DNA from: Craterostigma plantagineum
Lineage: Eukaryota > Streptophyta > Magnoliopsida > Lamiales > Linderniaceae
Length of the DNA stretch: 64,000 bases
Direction of reading: 5' to 3'
Assembly (NCBI GenBank): GCA_027422505.1
Contig: JAPQWV010000498.1
Span: 397,001-461,000 of the forward strand
Numbering within the stretch: the first letter of the stretch is position 1; every line of letters begins with the position of its first letter. The notes beneath the pieces are model-generated. The model had not been told where the DNA came from. It worked only from the letters and a program-made list of their open reading frames with translations, and made no database searches. Position numbers and translations under genes: made by a program. Shown here piece after piece: positions 32,959-45,012 of the stretch.

Positions 32959-34708
32959 ATGAGCTGTTCGTACATGTTTTCTATCTCACCCACCGGCCTC
33001 CAGTGCCGGCGGTCAATCCCCAGGCGCCACCTTATCGCCGCCGCCGCCGCCACGCCACCCCATAACGTGGACGTGTGCTTACCAGATTCCAGCCAAGATC
33101 AGGCAAGTCATCTCAAGAGTTCGCAGGTGATTTCTGAGGATAGCAGGTACATTGTAGGCACTTATGCGAGGACTCCCATAGTTTTGTCTAGTGGCGTGGG
33201 CTGTAAATTGATTGACGTCGATGGGCGAGAGTATTTGGACCTTACCTCTGGCGTCGCCGTGAACGCCTTAGGCCACGGAGACGCCGATTGGGTGCGTGCA
33301 GTTGTAGATCAAGCTGGCGTTCTAGCGCATGTTAGTAATATCTATTACTCTGTTCCTCAGGTACCTTGAAACTCTGCTTTCCCCTTTTCTCTTCAGCTCT
33401 ATTGATCTATTTGTCTGTTTTCGGGGTTTTCCCACGGGAAAGAATTAGTAATTTTCTGGGTGACTAGAGAAGAATCCAAAGTCATCTGCATGGTTTGATT
33501 TTATTGAATAGATGTTTTACCTTATTTCAGGAAGACAGAATTTTGATATATTAATCAAGTGATAATTTTCCTTATCCGTTCCTCGTCTCGAAAATAGCTT
33601 GATTTGCGTTGCTCATTTCGATCGGGTTTTCGTTTAATTTGGTTTAACATGCGATTCTAGGTGGACCTTGCAAAGCGCCTCGTCAACTCCTCGTTCGCAG
33701 ATAGAGTGTTCTTCTGCAACTCGGGCACCGAAGCAAACGAAGCCGCCATCAAATTCTCCCGAAAATTCCAAAGATTCGCAAGCCCCAACTCGACAAATCC
33801 GCCGACAGAGTTCATCTCCTTCACAAACAGCTTCCACGGCAGAACGATGGGAGCACTCTCACTTACCAGCAAAGAACACTACAGAACGCCCTTCGAACCC
33901 CTCATGCCCGGCGTAACCTTCCTAGAATACGGCGACGCTCAATCAGCCGTACGAACAATCCAAACAGGGAAATTCGCCGCCGTTTTCGTGGAGCCCATCC
34001 AAGGCGAAGGTGGGATACACATCGCCACGAAGGAGTTCTTACAGTCCCTACGCAATGCCTGCGATAAGTCAGGCTGTCTCCTAGTGTACGATGAGGTAAA
34101 AGATCATTTCATTTCCATCCATACACTGTGATGTTAAGCAAATCTATATAGGGTTTAATGGAGTTCTCGCCCCTACTAAGGTACAATGCGGTTTGGGTCG
34201 AACGGGGAATCTGTGGGCCCACGAAGCATACGATGTGTACCCAGACATAATGACTCTAGCTAAACCACTAGCAGGCGGCTTACCAATAGGAGCTGTGTTG
34301 GTCAAAGAAAGGGTGGCTAAAGCATTAGCTCATGGCGATCATGGAAGTACATTCTCAGGCAGCCCTTTGGTATGCAGCGCTGCAATCTCAGTATTCGACA
34401 AAATATCGAACCCTAGATTCTTAGAGGACGTGTCGAGCAAAGGTCTGTATTTCAGGCAACTTTTGGCGAGGAAATTAGGTAAGAACTCCCACGTGAGGGA
34501 AGTACGAGGTATTGGGCTTATTGTTGGGATAGAGCTAGACGTGCCTGCGTCTCCTTTGGTGGATGAATGTCGGAGATTTGGGGTTCTTGTTCTGACGGCG
34601 GGAAAGGGGAACGTTGTAAGGATCGTTCCTCCGTTGGTTATTGGGAAGGATGAGTTGGACTTTGCTGCTGAGGTTTTGCACAACTGCTTGCCTGTTCTTG
34701 ATGAATAA
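32959..34708 (+). CDS. WIN1: Acetylornithine aminotransferase, plastid
   Basis: Three exons (32959-33360, 33661-34095, 34181-34708) give 454 residues in one consistent frame. The first 55-60 residues are Ser/Arg/Ala-rich and fit a chloroplast transit peptide. The enzyme core is a class III PLP-dependent aminotransferase: [13 protein letters not shown] start, [15 protein letters not shown] phosphate-binding segment (here [11 protein letters not shown]), [32 protein letters not shown], and [11 protein letters not shown] with the PLP Lys near residue 307. It transfers an amino group from glutamate to N-acetylglutamate semialdehyde in plastid arginine synthesis. Exon junctions fall at family positions (SVPQ/VDLAKRL and YDE/VQCG). 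The Arabidopsis counterpart is At1g80600 (WIN1/TUP5). Confidence 0.94.
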
Positions 34709-35451
34709 GATGTTAGAAGCTAAGCTAGTTTTGCCCTTAGTGGCACTTGAAAGAGGGTAATTAAGTTATCATGATCAGTTGTAAAACATGCTTTGGGAGA
34801 CACAGATACCGTTATGACAGTTAGAAAATCGGTTGCCCATACCTCTTCTAGAAGAAGACAGAGGCACTATTATGCTACTCTTTGTTGATATGAAACGTAC
34901 ATTGTTTTCCCTCAGCATCAAGATATATCACATGGTCCCCCGAGACACTATTCTATTCTTTATTGCAGCAGCCTTTGACTAGAAAATTCTGATTTGGTTA
35001 TTGTGATCATTATTATCCGTTTAGTTATTACCGTTTTTTGTCCTCCATTTATTTTCTAGTTGGAAGCACGTACGTGGAAATGTCCGACGACGACGACCGA
35101 GGGATGGGCAATTTATGCAGATGCAATTGATACTCCATAGTTTTGAGTTACATTTTGTTGTTCTTTGTGAATCCTATAGATGCTCGAGCGAACCCATCTC
35201 TAACTAGAAAACAAATAGAGACAATTCGGAACTTGTCACGGCATTAACAAAGAAATCGAAATTGTGAAGGGACAAACTATGAAGTAAATTTAGGAAGACA
35301 AAGAAAGAAGCGTGATAGAAAACCCTAGTGTCCATATGAGGACAACCTCTTTGCCTTAATCAACGTTATGCTTCACATCAAGACTCCTACCTTGTTACTT
35401 TGTTTTCTTCTCCTTGCTATTTGAGCACTAATTAAGGAAACAAATCCGAAA

Positions 35452-35509
<58 letters not shown>

Positions 35510-37150
35510 GTGTTCATTAGTTCCGTTGTAAGAGCATCTCCAATCCACGTCATAAAAATACAAATATTACACAAATACAGTTGTTACGGTGCTTTTAAAC
35601 CAAACCATAAACTCTACCGACCAATTGACTCTATTTTTACACTAAAAATCAAATTCCTATATATTACTATCATAATTGACTTATTGAACTTAATTATATA
35701 AAATTAAAAAGTCAACATTTATAATTATCAATATTTAATAATTAAATAAATTAAAAAGGCGAATATCAATAAATAAAAGAAAATTATATTATTTTTACTT
35801 TTATTATTATAAGATATATCAAATATTTCAAATATTTCAAATATATTTTATATATTTCAAATATAATAAATATATTTTATTAAATAAATATATATAAATA
35901 GAAACTGAAACTCTATTTTTTGTGTTAAAAATGTGTTCTTTAGAACTAGAATTTCTCTGCTAATCAACACAATATTTGTGTTAAATATAGAGTCACATTG
36001 GAGTAGAAGCGTACTCTATTTTTGTGTCTTATACAAAAATAAAGTACCCGTTGGCGATGCCTTTAGAATACTTTGTATTGCGTCTCTATTCTCAATTGAT
36101 TGTAACTATAATATGATAAACCTCTATCACTATATCAAAATTTTATTTATTCAAACTATGCCAAGGACATGTAAAAAATGGTACTGACACATTTCAAGAC
36201 AAATGAAAGAGTCATACAAGGCCCTATCGGCCATAACTCTAGTCTGCATTCTCCAAGACAGGTCTACCCCAAGGCTGGACCCTCTTGAGCCGACCTTACA
36301 TCGGTGGATATTATATAATAAAATATATTTATTATATTATAATAGATACATGAACATAAATGTCGGACGAGATAACATATGTAATAATTGTATATAGGGT
36401 AAAAAAAATTCAAAAACAATGTGCAAAATATAGGGTTTGATGGTAGCATTGATCAATTCATATTCGTTATTAATGGCGTTGGGCATAAGTCGAAACTGAC
36501 AAGAAAGGTGGGAAGTTAATGTACGAAAACGACAAAGGAATGGAGAAGAAAGAACTTCCTCCTCATACATACCCTCAGACAAGAAACGTCAAACTACCAC
36601 GATAGACTGTTATAGAGACGTCATGTCCATTCTTTCGACTTCAATCGTACGTGCTTAAAAAATTTAATTTAATTATTTTTTTTTGGGGTGGAAGATATTA
36701 AGTTTCAGTCCTATTGCAGATAAATAGAAAGATTCCTTCAATCTTGTAAAGGTGTTTTTTTTTTTTTTTTCTAAGCAGTCATGTCTCGTCCGAGATTCAA
36801 ACTCGGCATATGAACAAGCATCATAACTGAAAATTTAACTGTATAAACCAGAGATAAAAAAGAAAAGAAATTAGATATATATATAATACAATCGAAGTCG
36901 AATTAACATACAAGCTTAAACATGTTCTCAGTGTTATATAATCAATCATCCCAAGCTTCCATTCCATACAATCTGGTCCGGTGAAAAAGAAAAATAAAAG
37001 TAAAAATTAGAAGAAAAAAAAAACAGTAAATGAGCATAATTAATAATATGACAATACATTATTAAATTACATCAAATTTTCAGACAGTGAATGATATGGC
37101 TTACCAGAAGCTTGTAGGCCAGGGTATTTATTCATTTATTTTTAATTAAA
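34709..37150. other. Intergenic, no gene seen
   Basis: 3' UTR of the preceding gene, then AT-rich sequence with a (CT)n tract at about 35453-35506, an AT-rich repeat of ATTTCAAAT units near 35820-35870, and poly-T near 36756. Short frames do not resemble known proteins. Confidence 0.6.
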
Positions 37151-38777
37151 TTAATTAAACGAAAACAAGCCGCTGTTGCTGACTCCTGACTGGTTCGTAG
37201 CTTTGTATCTATGCTCATCAACTTCCCACAAGCCTTGTCTATGATCCTGAAAGTGAATTATAATCTGTATTGGATAATTATATTTGCAATGAAATTGTGA
37301 AACGTCCATTATATAAATATATAATATGCTCAAACCTGAGGAATATCATTTCAGATATGGGCATGGTGAAGCAGAAGATTATTATTATTAGCAGAGTTAT
37401 CCACGAATATTGGATAATGGTCGGCTGTAAAAAATATGGGGCTCATTTGTTGCATGCCTTGCGTTATTGTCGAGGGCAAGTTATTTAAATCCTGCATGAG
37501 AATATATATAGAGATATATATATATATAGATATACGTGACATGAAACCATATATATTATTTGCACAATGATGGGATTTAGATGTTTACCTGATGAGGCCT
37601 AACCATGAATGATTCCAAGTCAATCCCAAAGTCGTAGGAAATGGGATTAATAGAAGCTAGCTTCATCGAGAGGAACTGTTGCATAATAGATACAGTTGGG
37701 AAAAAAAAAATACCATCTTTACGAAGAAAAAAATTATTAGATAAATATAATAATCACCTCCACTTGATTTTGGAGCGATTGGACATAGTTTATTATCTCA
37801 TCCAACATGAGGGCCTTTCCCGTAACCTGTTTTATCACATGTGTGTGTCAGAAAATAAGCATGCAAATGCAAACAGATATATTTAATTAAATCAGTTCAA
37901 AATTTTCAAACAAAAAAATAACGATATCAACAACAATGAATTATTGAAAGGCTTGACCTTTTCACAGCCAGGGACAAGGGCCTGTAGCTGTTTCATTCTC
38001 TCGCTAATCTTCTCCCTCCTTACCTGAAACATTACGCATTTAAAGCTGTAATAATAATAATAATAATGTGTTCTCACGCCATGTCATCATCCATGCAATA
38101 AAATTAAATTCAATATATATATGTATGTATAGTATTATTACTCTTTCAGCTAGGCTGTGACTATCAGTGGCTTGGCCCCTCCTTGCCCTAACATGAATGT
38201 AGGCGCCAGTTGCAGCAGCAGCAGCAGCTTTCTTCAATTCGTTTGACTTATTCTTCTCATCGCTTATTCCTTCGTCTTTCGCTTTCTTCTTCACCTTCTT
38301 CCCCTTCATTACATCACAATCTCAGCAGTTCAAGAAGCACGAAAACCCTAAGTATAATATGGAAGATTCGTAATTATATACCTTGGACTGAGCAGAATAA
38401 TTTGCAGAAGAAGAAGAAGAGCCCACGTTAGATTTCCTCTTTCTCTCCATTGAAGAATCCTTTTTCTGCTGCAAAGCAGTGAGTACTGAAGAGGATTCAA
38501 CAGTAGTATTGTTACTGTTATGAGCAGCAGCGAGGAAATTGGGGCCATTGCTGTTAGCATTAAAATGGGAAAGTAGAGAAGATTTTGGTTCCTCAAAATA
38601 AGATCCAACAAGCAGCTTATTAACGGTGTTATTATTATTATTATTATTATTTGAAGGAGGTGATGAGTAGTAAGTACTCGTCGTCAACTGCTGCTGCTGC
38701 AAAGACGATGATGATTGAAGCAGAAGAGTACTACTGTTGTGGTTTTGCTGCTGAATTGATGAAGAAAAAGATGCCAT
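37151..38777 (-). CDS. bHLH transcription factor, BEE/CIB/HBI1-type subfamily
   Basis: Minus-strand exons: 38777-38382, 38303-38142, 38023-37958, 37826-37758, 37675-37589, 37491 to about 37331, and 37246-37151. The N-terminal 130 residues are Gln/Ser/Asn-rich. The basic helix-loop-helix reads YIHVRARRGQATDSHSLAER, VRREKISERMKQLQALVPGC, then [28 protein letters not shown], with the E-box-reading His-Glu-Arg pattern of this nuclear subfamily (bHLH137/79/BEE/CIB). Such factors act in growth, brassinosteroid and light responses. An in-frame TGA at 37353-37351 would end the protein after about 270 residues. Yet the next exon (37246-37151) carries the family C-terminus (LWEVDEHRYKATNQSG...FSFN) in the same phase, so the stop is either a real truncation or a base error. 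Confidence 0.85.
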
Positions 38778-40777
38778 TTTTGTTTATGTTTAATTCGAGA
38801 AAGTGATAGAAGAGAGAGGAGGTGTTTTCTTGAGAATTGTGTGATGAAAGGTAACAACTCTTGTTGCAAAGGTTTAATGGTTTTGAGGAATATATAAAGG
38901 GAGAGATAGATATGGTTTCTGATAAGGAAAAAAAAACATGTACTTTCTTAAATTATTTCCCCATTCGGTAAATAGTTATTTATATATTTTGACTGGTCTA
39001 GTCACTCACTGACTTCTTGCCATTTCTCTTATTCAACGTGTCAGCATCCTTACAGGTATTTATAGATTTGGATTTTTTTTTCTCTCTCTCTCCTTCCTTT
39101 TTTTTTTTTTCTATCCAAGCAAAAATGCACCGTAATTCTCGTAGGTCCAAGAAAATGTGAACCCAATATCGAACTATGGAATAATACAAATTTAGCTTAA
39201 TCTGAAGTGAATCTTGACCTCAAAGTCGGACATAAAAACCATTCGAAATTAATAACATATTCGATTGTCCAAAGTCACTGATTAGTTACGCAAAGGCTGT
39301 GAGTGAGTAAATGCTTAATAGTTCTCTACTGTTGAAAATGTCAGTCGGCTTTTATCTTCTTACTTTAATTCGATCGATTCTTTCAATGGAATCATAGTAG
39401 AGACGATCTAGACTATCAAGCCATTCAGAAATTTTATTTAAATATTTCCAAAAACTTTAATTTCCTGAACAGTTATTCTGCGGTTGTGGACAGCTCCAAT
39501 ATCTGTTATTTTTCTTTTTCTTTTCAGTTTTTCACCATAGCCAATGCTGCATTATATCTAGAACAGATGGGCAGTACTCTTTTTTTTTTCTTTCTTTTCT
39601 TTTTATAATGAAGTAGGAATATGATATGTCAAATCAAGGGTGTTTATTTATAAACATCGCACATTGCATTCATAGCCCAGAAGCAGAAACACCTAGAGAA
39701 ACGTACTAAAATTTTTTAACACACTCATTTATTGAATTATTTTTATACATCTTATTCATTGTACCTCAGCCCTTGTATTATGGGCCATCTTTCTTGCACA
39801 GCCTACAATATGGGTATCAGCCCATGTGAGCTTTTTAAATCAGGCAATGCCTATACACTTATAAGAGTATAGGGGATAAAAACTGTAAATTGAACTGTCA
39901 AAATTGCTAATTAGATTTTTTTTTCTACTTTATTACTATTAAAAAAATAAAAAACCTATTAAATCATAATAACCACCTCATTATATTTTTTGGATATCAA
40001 TTATTAAAAAAAAAAACTTATCCACGAAAGTTTAAAACTCATAATAATAATAACCTCATTCTATTTTTATATATTATTAAAATCATCTACTAATAGTTAA
40101 TTTATATTTTTGCACACACATACAGTGTGCTAAAAGTAATAGTATAGTAGAATGAAGGCTTATTTGCTCAAATGTTTTTAAACGAATCATTAAGAAATGA
40201 AAGAAACATTAAATTACTTTTGTTTTATATGCTTACATAATTGCTCTTTAATCTTATGTATTAAGCTATATGGTTGTCCTTGTCCCCCCCATCAAGTTAT
40301 TACAATGAGTCCAAATTAAACTGCAAGAGATGCTAGCATTTTTGTTAGTGGCCTCGTACATTTCAACGACTTCGAATAAGTTCGATGCTTTTATCTCATT
40401 TTTTTGTCTCCCTAAAGCATAATCCAATAAGATTGTCTTATATATTCATTGTGTTTTCCTTTTATCGTTAAAAGGAAGTGTTGAAAATCCCCATTTCGAA
40501 AAGTTTAAAAATATTTCAAAGTTTCTTTATCAACTTCATATTATTTATTAATGGCTGTTTAATCGACATTTAAAAGGAAAAAAAGGGTAAAAAAATTCTG
40601 ACAAATATATGCATATCAGATGCTTTATTATCGGGAATTTATATTAAAAAAATACGATTCCCTTCCCACTACACACCTTCGGGGTAATGAAGTGGTTATC
40701 AAAGTCAAGCTCGAAGCGTATAACTTCCAACAATAGACAGTTCATGTAAGAAAAAGTGGAATTGGCTAAGCAAGGTA

Positions 40778-40849
<72 letters not shown>
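38778..40849. other. Intergenic, no gene seen
   Basis: AT-rich DNA with poly-T runs. Several GCCCA elements lie near 39677-39835. An (AT)n tract (about 40782-40812) runs into (GA)n ending at the start codon of the K+ channel gene. Confidence 0.6.
38886..38896 (-). promoter_or_regulatory. TATA-like box of the bHLH gene
   Basis: The minus strand reads TTTATATATTC about 110 bp upstream of the start codon. Confidence 0.4.

Positions 40850-40850
<1 letters not shown>
40782..40850. repeat. (AT)n(GA)n microsatellite abutting the channel ATG
   Basis: About 30 bp of AT followed by about 38 bp of GA. The final A of the GA tract is the A of the ATG at 40850-40852. Confidence 0.9.
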
Positions 40851-40854
<4 letters not shown>

Positions 40855-41484
40855 TACAAGAAACCAAAGAAGTGAAGAATCAGATGAAGATGATCAAGAA
40901 GACGATGATGGAGGAAGGTTTAGGGTTGATGACCTTCGAGACACAACTAAATCATCATCTTCATCACTGCTTCCATGGAAACATCTCAAGTCATTTATGA
41001 ACAAAAGCTACTCCTTACAACACCGTACCGCTCAATATGGTTACATCATACATCCTGAAAATTCGTAAGAAAAATAATTCGTAAATTTTTCTTTCTTTGG
41101 AGTCTCCTTTCACTGCTTTGTCTAGTCCAAACAACTGCTATAGTAAGTAAAGTAAACAAACAACGGTAATAAAATCGCAGGTGGTACTTAGCATGGACGC
41201 ACTTCATACTCATATGGGCAATCTACTCTTCCTTCTTCACACCCTTCGAATTCGCATTCTTCAGAGGCTTGCCAGAAAACCTCTTTCTCCTGGACATCGC
41301 CGGCCAACTCGCCTTTTTTATCGACATTTTTATACGCTTCTTCGTCGCCTATAAAGACCCTCATACGTATTGCTTTGTATACAATCCCAATCTCATTGCC
41401 ATAAGGTATATAATATACTCTGACTTTAAATACGATAATTATTAGGGTTTTTTTTAAGAAATATCTTTGCATGCATGATAATTA

Positions 41485-41917
41485 TGTTGGATAAGCTCAA
41501 ATGGGTTCAAGGAAGAAATAAAATAAATCAACACATGCATGCTAGACAAGCCATCAAGATTGAACAAGTTAGGCACAAAGATTGAATTAGCCACAAAGGT
41601 TGAAAAAGAAAGAAGCAAACTTGGACAAGCAGCCGAAAAATATTGATACACATGTTTTGCACTAGATTATGTAGTACGAAAAGTCATAGTTAGCCTCCTT
41701 TTTATGTGTGGAATATATCTATAAATATATGTACGTGATGAATGAGAAAATAAGAGAAATAGAAACAAAAGAATGAGTTGGCCAAAACAATATCTCTTCA
41801 TAGCTCTCCTTAGTACGTGCTTAGCTAAAAGAGAGCAAGCAAAATATATTCAAGTTGTTTTATACTCACCACCACCTCGAGTCGTCTAATCGCCTCAACC
41901 GTATAAATAAAACAACA
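41485..41917 (+). repeat. 5' LTR of the gag-only element
   Basis: 433 bp with TG...CA ends; near-identical to the copy at 43666-44100. Confidence 0.93.
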
Positions 41918-41919
41918 AA

Positions 41920-43633
41920 ATGGTATCAGAGTTGATGGTGTCAAAGGAGCCGACAGAGCCAGTGGTGATGCTGAAATTACCAGGTGTTGGAATGCCACTC
42001 CCGCCAAAACTCACCGAAAGTAATTACGTACGATGGAGCGCCGAGACAAGAGCGTTGCTGAAATCGGAAGGCTTGTGGGAAATAGTCGAAGATGGATATT
42101 CACCAGATACGACGAAATATACAAGGTCGCAAGGAAAGACGATGCGAGCTGCTGCCATAGAAAATAGTCTCGCGATCGTCGTCATCCGCAAAGCGGTAGA
42201 ATTTACTGGTGCTAGAGTGATAGGAGCAACAACAAACGCCAAGGAAGCCTGGGATCTGTTGGAGAAAGTGTATAAAGACGCTTGCAGCAATCAAGTTCAG
42301 CCACAAAAACAGGGCCAACTTGAGACAACGAAGGAGGACGAGAAGGACGTTGAGGGCGAACCCGTACGAGAAGAGGTAGCTCGTGTCGTGGAGAGCGAGC
42401 GTGATAAAGATCACGCTGAGCCAGTGGCGGAAAAGAAAAAAGCCGAACCACTACAAAAAATCCGAGATGGAAAAAGAAGAAGGCGAATCATCAAAGATAA
42501 AAGCCGATGGCGATAAAGAGGAGGAAATATATCCAAAAGCCGAGGAGCCCGTGGAAGAAGAAAAGAAAAAAGGAGTTCTAAACGAAGGAAGGCTCGAGAA
42601 AGAGGAAGCGGTCGAAGAAACGCCGCCACGACAACCACCCAAGAAAATCGAGGAGATCGACGTGAGGACATCGGAAAATGCCGATGAGATGAAAAACACG
42701 ATTGACAACGCCATGCATGCGACGTCGGACGAAAATAAAAATAGATTCCACGAGGCGAACGTAAAAGCTATTAAGACACACGGCGGTGAGGCTGTTGAAG
42801 AAGCCATGCGAGGAGAGACGCATGAGCGCGACGAGATGGTCACGCATGAAGTCACGACGGAGGCCATGCGACCTGTTGTCGATAAAGTCACGACACAGAA
42901 GACTGGAGAACCTACGGAGGCCAGTCTTAACGAGAAACAACGTGTTGACGAAGAAAAACTACGCGAGAAAGACAAAGAAGTGAAGGAATGGATCAAGGCG
43001 AGAGACAGCCTTGAGGCCTACATGAACAAATTGAAAACCCGAAGCAACGACAAGTACAAGCTTGTCGGAAAATTAAAAGCGGACGAGAAGGACGAAATCG
43101 CGACGATGAACAAAGAGACCCTCGAGGCGGTAGACGATAACCAAAATCTGAAGAAAAAAGAGAACGGCGAAAATCGCAAAGAAGTCGCGGAGGAGGTCGT
43201 AAATAAAAGCGATGTGCTCGTAAACGACGAGACAGAGAAGTACGTCGCTACCATGGAGGAGATTCACGAGAAAGAGTATGAAGGATTCGACAAGCCAGAT
43301 CCTGGCGACGAGCTGACGAGCCCGCTGACGGGCTACATCGCGAGGATGAAGAATGAAGAGAAAAATATTTATTATATCAGCGATAAGAAGCTGATGATCA
43401 CGAGGTTGTTGAGAATCGACAATGATTTATTATTTATGCAGGAGCCGTACGAAGAAAAGAACACGTTAGAAGAAACTAGCCAAAACGCGAAGGCGGTCCA
43501 TGAAGAAAAACTAGTGGTAGACGAGTACGATGAGATGGCAAATATGGCGAGAATCACAAAGGCAATTATTGACGGAAAATGGAGAGCCGCGACGTACGAC
43601 AGACGAAAGTGCGTCAAATTTAAAGAGCGATGA
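41920..43633 (+). CDS. Gag N-terminal domain joined to a long charged E/K-rich region
   Basis: Two overlapping frames, 41920-42516 (198 residues) and 42383-43633 (416 residues), most simply form one protein of about 570 residues broken by a one-base frame change near 42430-42470, beside runs of six A. The first 100 residues resemble the N-terminal domain of Copia gag (LTESNYVRWSAETRALLKSE, GLWEIVEDGY, AWDLLEKVY). The rest is highly charged, Glu/Lys-rich and probably helical (EEPVEEEKKKGVLNEGRLEK), with no CCHC knuckle or enzyme motif. The ATG at 41920 lies inside the primer-binding site. It may be a structural or RNA-packaging protein used with enzymes from another element; this is inference. 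The frame change could be an assembly indel. Confidence 0.72.
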
Positions 43634-43665
43634 AAGACCCAAACTTTGAGCTTAAGGGGGGAATT

Positions 43666-44100
43666 TGTTGGATAAGCTCAAATGGGTTCAAGGAAGAAAT
43701 AAAATAAATCAACACATGCATGCTAGACAAGCCATCAAGATTGAACAAGTTAGGCACAAAGATTGAATTAGCCACAAAGGTTGAAAAAGAAAGAAGCAAA
43801 CTTGGACAAGCAGCCGAAAAATATTGATACACATGTTTTGCACTAGATTATGTAGTAAGAAAAGTCATAGTTAGCCTCCTTTTTATGTGTGGAATATATC
43901 TATAAATATATGTACGTGATGAATGAGAAAATAAGAGAAATAGAAAACAAAAGAATGAGTTGGCCAAAACAATATTCTCTTCATAGCTCTCCTTAGTACG
44001 TGCTTAGCTAAAAGAGAGCAAGCAAAATATATTCAAGTTGTTTTATACTCACCACCACCTCGAGTCGTCTAATCGCCTCAACCGTATAAATAAAACAACA
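43666..44100 (+). repeat. 3' LTR of the gag-only element
   Basis: 435 bp. Its end forms the new sequence just upstream of the channel intron acceptor (AATTAAG, 44101-44107). Confidence 0.93.
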
Positions 44101-44773
44101 AATTAAGGTATTTGAAGTCTCGGTTTCTCGTCGATCTCCTAGGCTGCTTGCCATGGGATGCCATATACAAGGTAATGATATAACAACTACGTCATTAGCC
44201 TTACCGTAATGTTTCTGCAATTTTTCTGAACTGTAATAACTAATTAACATCTGTTGCATTATTACAAAAGGCTTGTGGAAGGAAGGAACCAGCGAGGTAC
44301 ATGCTATGGATACGACTAAGTCGGGCGCTGAGGGTCACAGAGTTCTTCGAAAAGCTCGAAAAAGACATACGCATAAACTATCTCTTCACGAGGATCATAA
44401 AGCTGTTCGTCGTTGAGTTATATTGCACGCACACCGCCGCGTGCATCTTTTACTACCTCGCGACGATTCCCCCGCCTTCCCAAGAAGGCTATACGTGGAT
44501 AGGAAGCTTGAAGATGGGCGATTACAGCTATACGAATTTCAGAGAAATCGATCTTTGGAAGCGCTCTACTACAGCTTTGTACTTGGCAGTAGTGACCATG
44601 GCTACAGTTGGTAAGAAAAAGAATCCTCTTTTTTTTTTTTTTTATGAGAAAGATTGAGGACTGTGGCTTTTTTTGCAAGGTTATGGCGAAATCCATGCTG
44701 TGAATGTGAGGGAGATGATATTCGTGATGATTTTTGTGTCGTTCGACATGATTCTCGGAGCTTATTTGCTGGG

Positions 44774-45012
44774 TGTTGGGAAATATGAAGATGGACAGAT
44801 ATTTAGAAGGGAACTTACTTCATTATTTCTCTGATATTGATCGATTACAGAGTTCATCATCTTATAGATGATTAACATGACTCTAGGACTTCTTACTTCT
44901 AATAATAACTTAGACTCCTCGAAAATATAAATGACTCTTAGTAACTAGAAAATGCATGTACGTAGAGTAGAAGCTTGAAAGTCATGACTAATGTTCATGC
45001 ACATTACTAACA
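44774..45012 (-). repeat. 3' LTR of the Copia element
   Basis: 239 bp; the gag-pol frame ends about 25 bp inside it, at 44988. Confidence 0.95.

Larger units (their letters stand above)
41485..44100 (+). mobile_element. Gag-only non-autonomous Copia-like element (2616 bp) in a channel intron
   Basis: LTRs at 41485-41917 (433 bp) and 43666-44100 (435 bp) start TGTTGGATAAGC and end AAAACAACA. They differ by one substitution and two single-base indels that I can see. A perfect duplication AATTA flanks the element (41480-41484, 44101-44105). A tRNA-iMet primer-binding site (TGGTATCAGAG) follows the left LTR, and a purine tract TTAAGGGGGGAATT precedes the right LTR. The whole 1.75-kb interior is taken by gag-like reading frames; no protease, integrase or RT is present. 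It lies in the same orientation as the channel gene, two bases from its 3' splice site. Confidence 0.92.

Noticed and set aside
42411..42996. Ser/Phe-rich minus-strand frames opposite the gag-like ORF
   Set aside because: Antisense of Glu/Lys codons gives Ser/Phe/Leu-rich frames; no independent signal.
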